Origin: an uncultured Lachnospiraceae bacterium
GTDB taxonomy: Bacteria; Bacillota; Clostridia; Lachnospirales; Lachnospiraceae
Direction: 5' to 3'
DNA: 64,000 nucleotides
Assembly (NCBI GenBank): GCA_947594855.1
Contig: CANQEL010000005.1
Span: 62,001 to 126,000, forward strand
Below the pieces are notes generated by a model. That model had not been told where the DNA came from. It did no database searches and saw only the letters and a list, made by a program, of their open reading frames with translations. Positions 63,866-64,000 of this stretch are shown here, piece after piece. Numbering within the stretch: the stretch's first letter is position 1; each line of letters opens with the position of its first letter. The position numbers and the translations under genes are program-made.

Positions 63866-64000
63866 ATGAAAAAGCTGTTTAATGATAACTGGTATTTTAA
63901 GAAACTGACAAATGGCAGTGGGAGTACGGACTGGAATAAAGCAGATATACCTCATGACTGGCATATATATGATGTGAGTAATCTGTATGAAGATGGCGAA
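63866..64000 (+). CDS. Glycoside hydrolase family 2 protein, N-terminal end (partial)
   Basis: Only the first 45 residues are present before the window ends, with the frame open. The pattern LFNDNWYFKK...WNKADIPHDWHIYDVSNLYEDGE matches the start of the GH2 sugar-binding domain in beta-galactosidases and relatives. There is no signal peptide. It follows the UAP1-like gene by 10 bp and looks like the next gene in a carbohydrate operon. The sugar specificity cannot be told from this fragment. Confidence 0.8.
   Translation, partial: MKKLFNDNWYFKKLTNGSGSTDWNKADIPHDWHIYDVSNLYEDGE

Overview
The window looks like chromosomal DNA of an AT-rich, low-GC, endospore-forming Gram-positive anaerobe, most likely a Lachnospiraceae/Clostridia member. 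Supporting signs are an alpha/beta-type small acid-soluble spore protein (7933-8130), a tig-clpP-clpX-lon-engB block, a rho-rpmE-yqhQ-prmC-prfA block, an ireB-ruvX-DUF1292 block followed by RNase J, a meso-DAP-type murE beside dapF, RecU, and secreted proteins of the Ig-like and BspA-like kinds common in gut Firmicutes. No rRNA, tRNA, CRISPR array, prophage or intact insertion sequence was seen. Most of the window is conserved housekeeping DNA.

Layout. 1-4.5 kb: 3' end of a Na/Pi cotransporter-like gene, then a small alarmone synthetase, a HAD phosphatase, a membrane protein, an RluA-type pseudouridine synthase, recU and a DJ-1/PfpI protein. 4.49-4.69 kb: a 207-bp imperfect palindrome. 4.7-8.2 kb: pepF, a convergent Na+/amino-acid symporter, and the spore protein gene. 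8.3-18.6 kb: glmM, a GH8 exo-oligoxylanase, trigger factor, ClpP, ClpX, Lon, EngB and a secreted NlpC/P60 protein. 18.6-20.3 kb (minus strand): a DUF4364 regulator and malic enzyme. 20.4-25.4 kb: rho, rpmE, yqhQ-like, prmC, prfA. 25.4-30.3 kb: a metY-type gene (minus), a lysine-rich secreted Ig-like protein with an 18-bp tandem repeat, a gene-poor stretch and an Rpn/PDDEXK-type nuclease gene. 30.5-38.5 kb: a second HAD phosphatase, an HMGL-like aldolase, a Ktr/Trk potassium pair, a SpoU rRNA methylase, NfeD, an SPFH protein and an LtaS-like enzyme. 38.5-49.2 kb: argF, coaX, dusB, ogg, a second Cys/Met-metabolism PLP enzyme, dapF, murE, rsmE, cysteine desulfurase and thiI. 49.3-56.2 kb: a Crh-like HPr (minus), mtaB, ireB, ruvX, DUF1292, RNase J, a short MltG-like protein, trmR and a U32 (TrhP-like) protein. 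56.2-60.8 kb: one 1528-residue secreted repeat protein. 60.9-64 kb: carbamate kinase (minus), a PHP phosphoesterase, a UAP-type nucleotidyltransferase and the start of a GH2 glycosidase running off the edge.

Themes. Several neighbouring genes act together: proteostasis (tig/clpP/clpX/lon), translation termination (prmC modifies the release factor encoded by prfA), K+ uptake (membrane pore plus RCK gate), tRNA thiolation (cysteine desulfurase plus ThiI), tRNA wobble-uridine modification (TrmR plus TrhP-like), and cell-wall precursor synthesis (dapF plus murE). The least ordinary objects are the 1528-residue Cys/His repeat protein (seven 80-residue repeats, each two C-x9-C-x2-C half-modules, exactly 240 bp in six of seven copies), the 207-bp palindrome at 4485-4691, the Rpn-like gene whose ribosome site can be buried in a hairpin, a Rho with a charged low-complexity insert, an HPr lacking the phosphoryl-accepting histidine, and a truncated MltG-like protein. 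All calls come from reading motifs by eye; no database search was possible.
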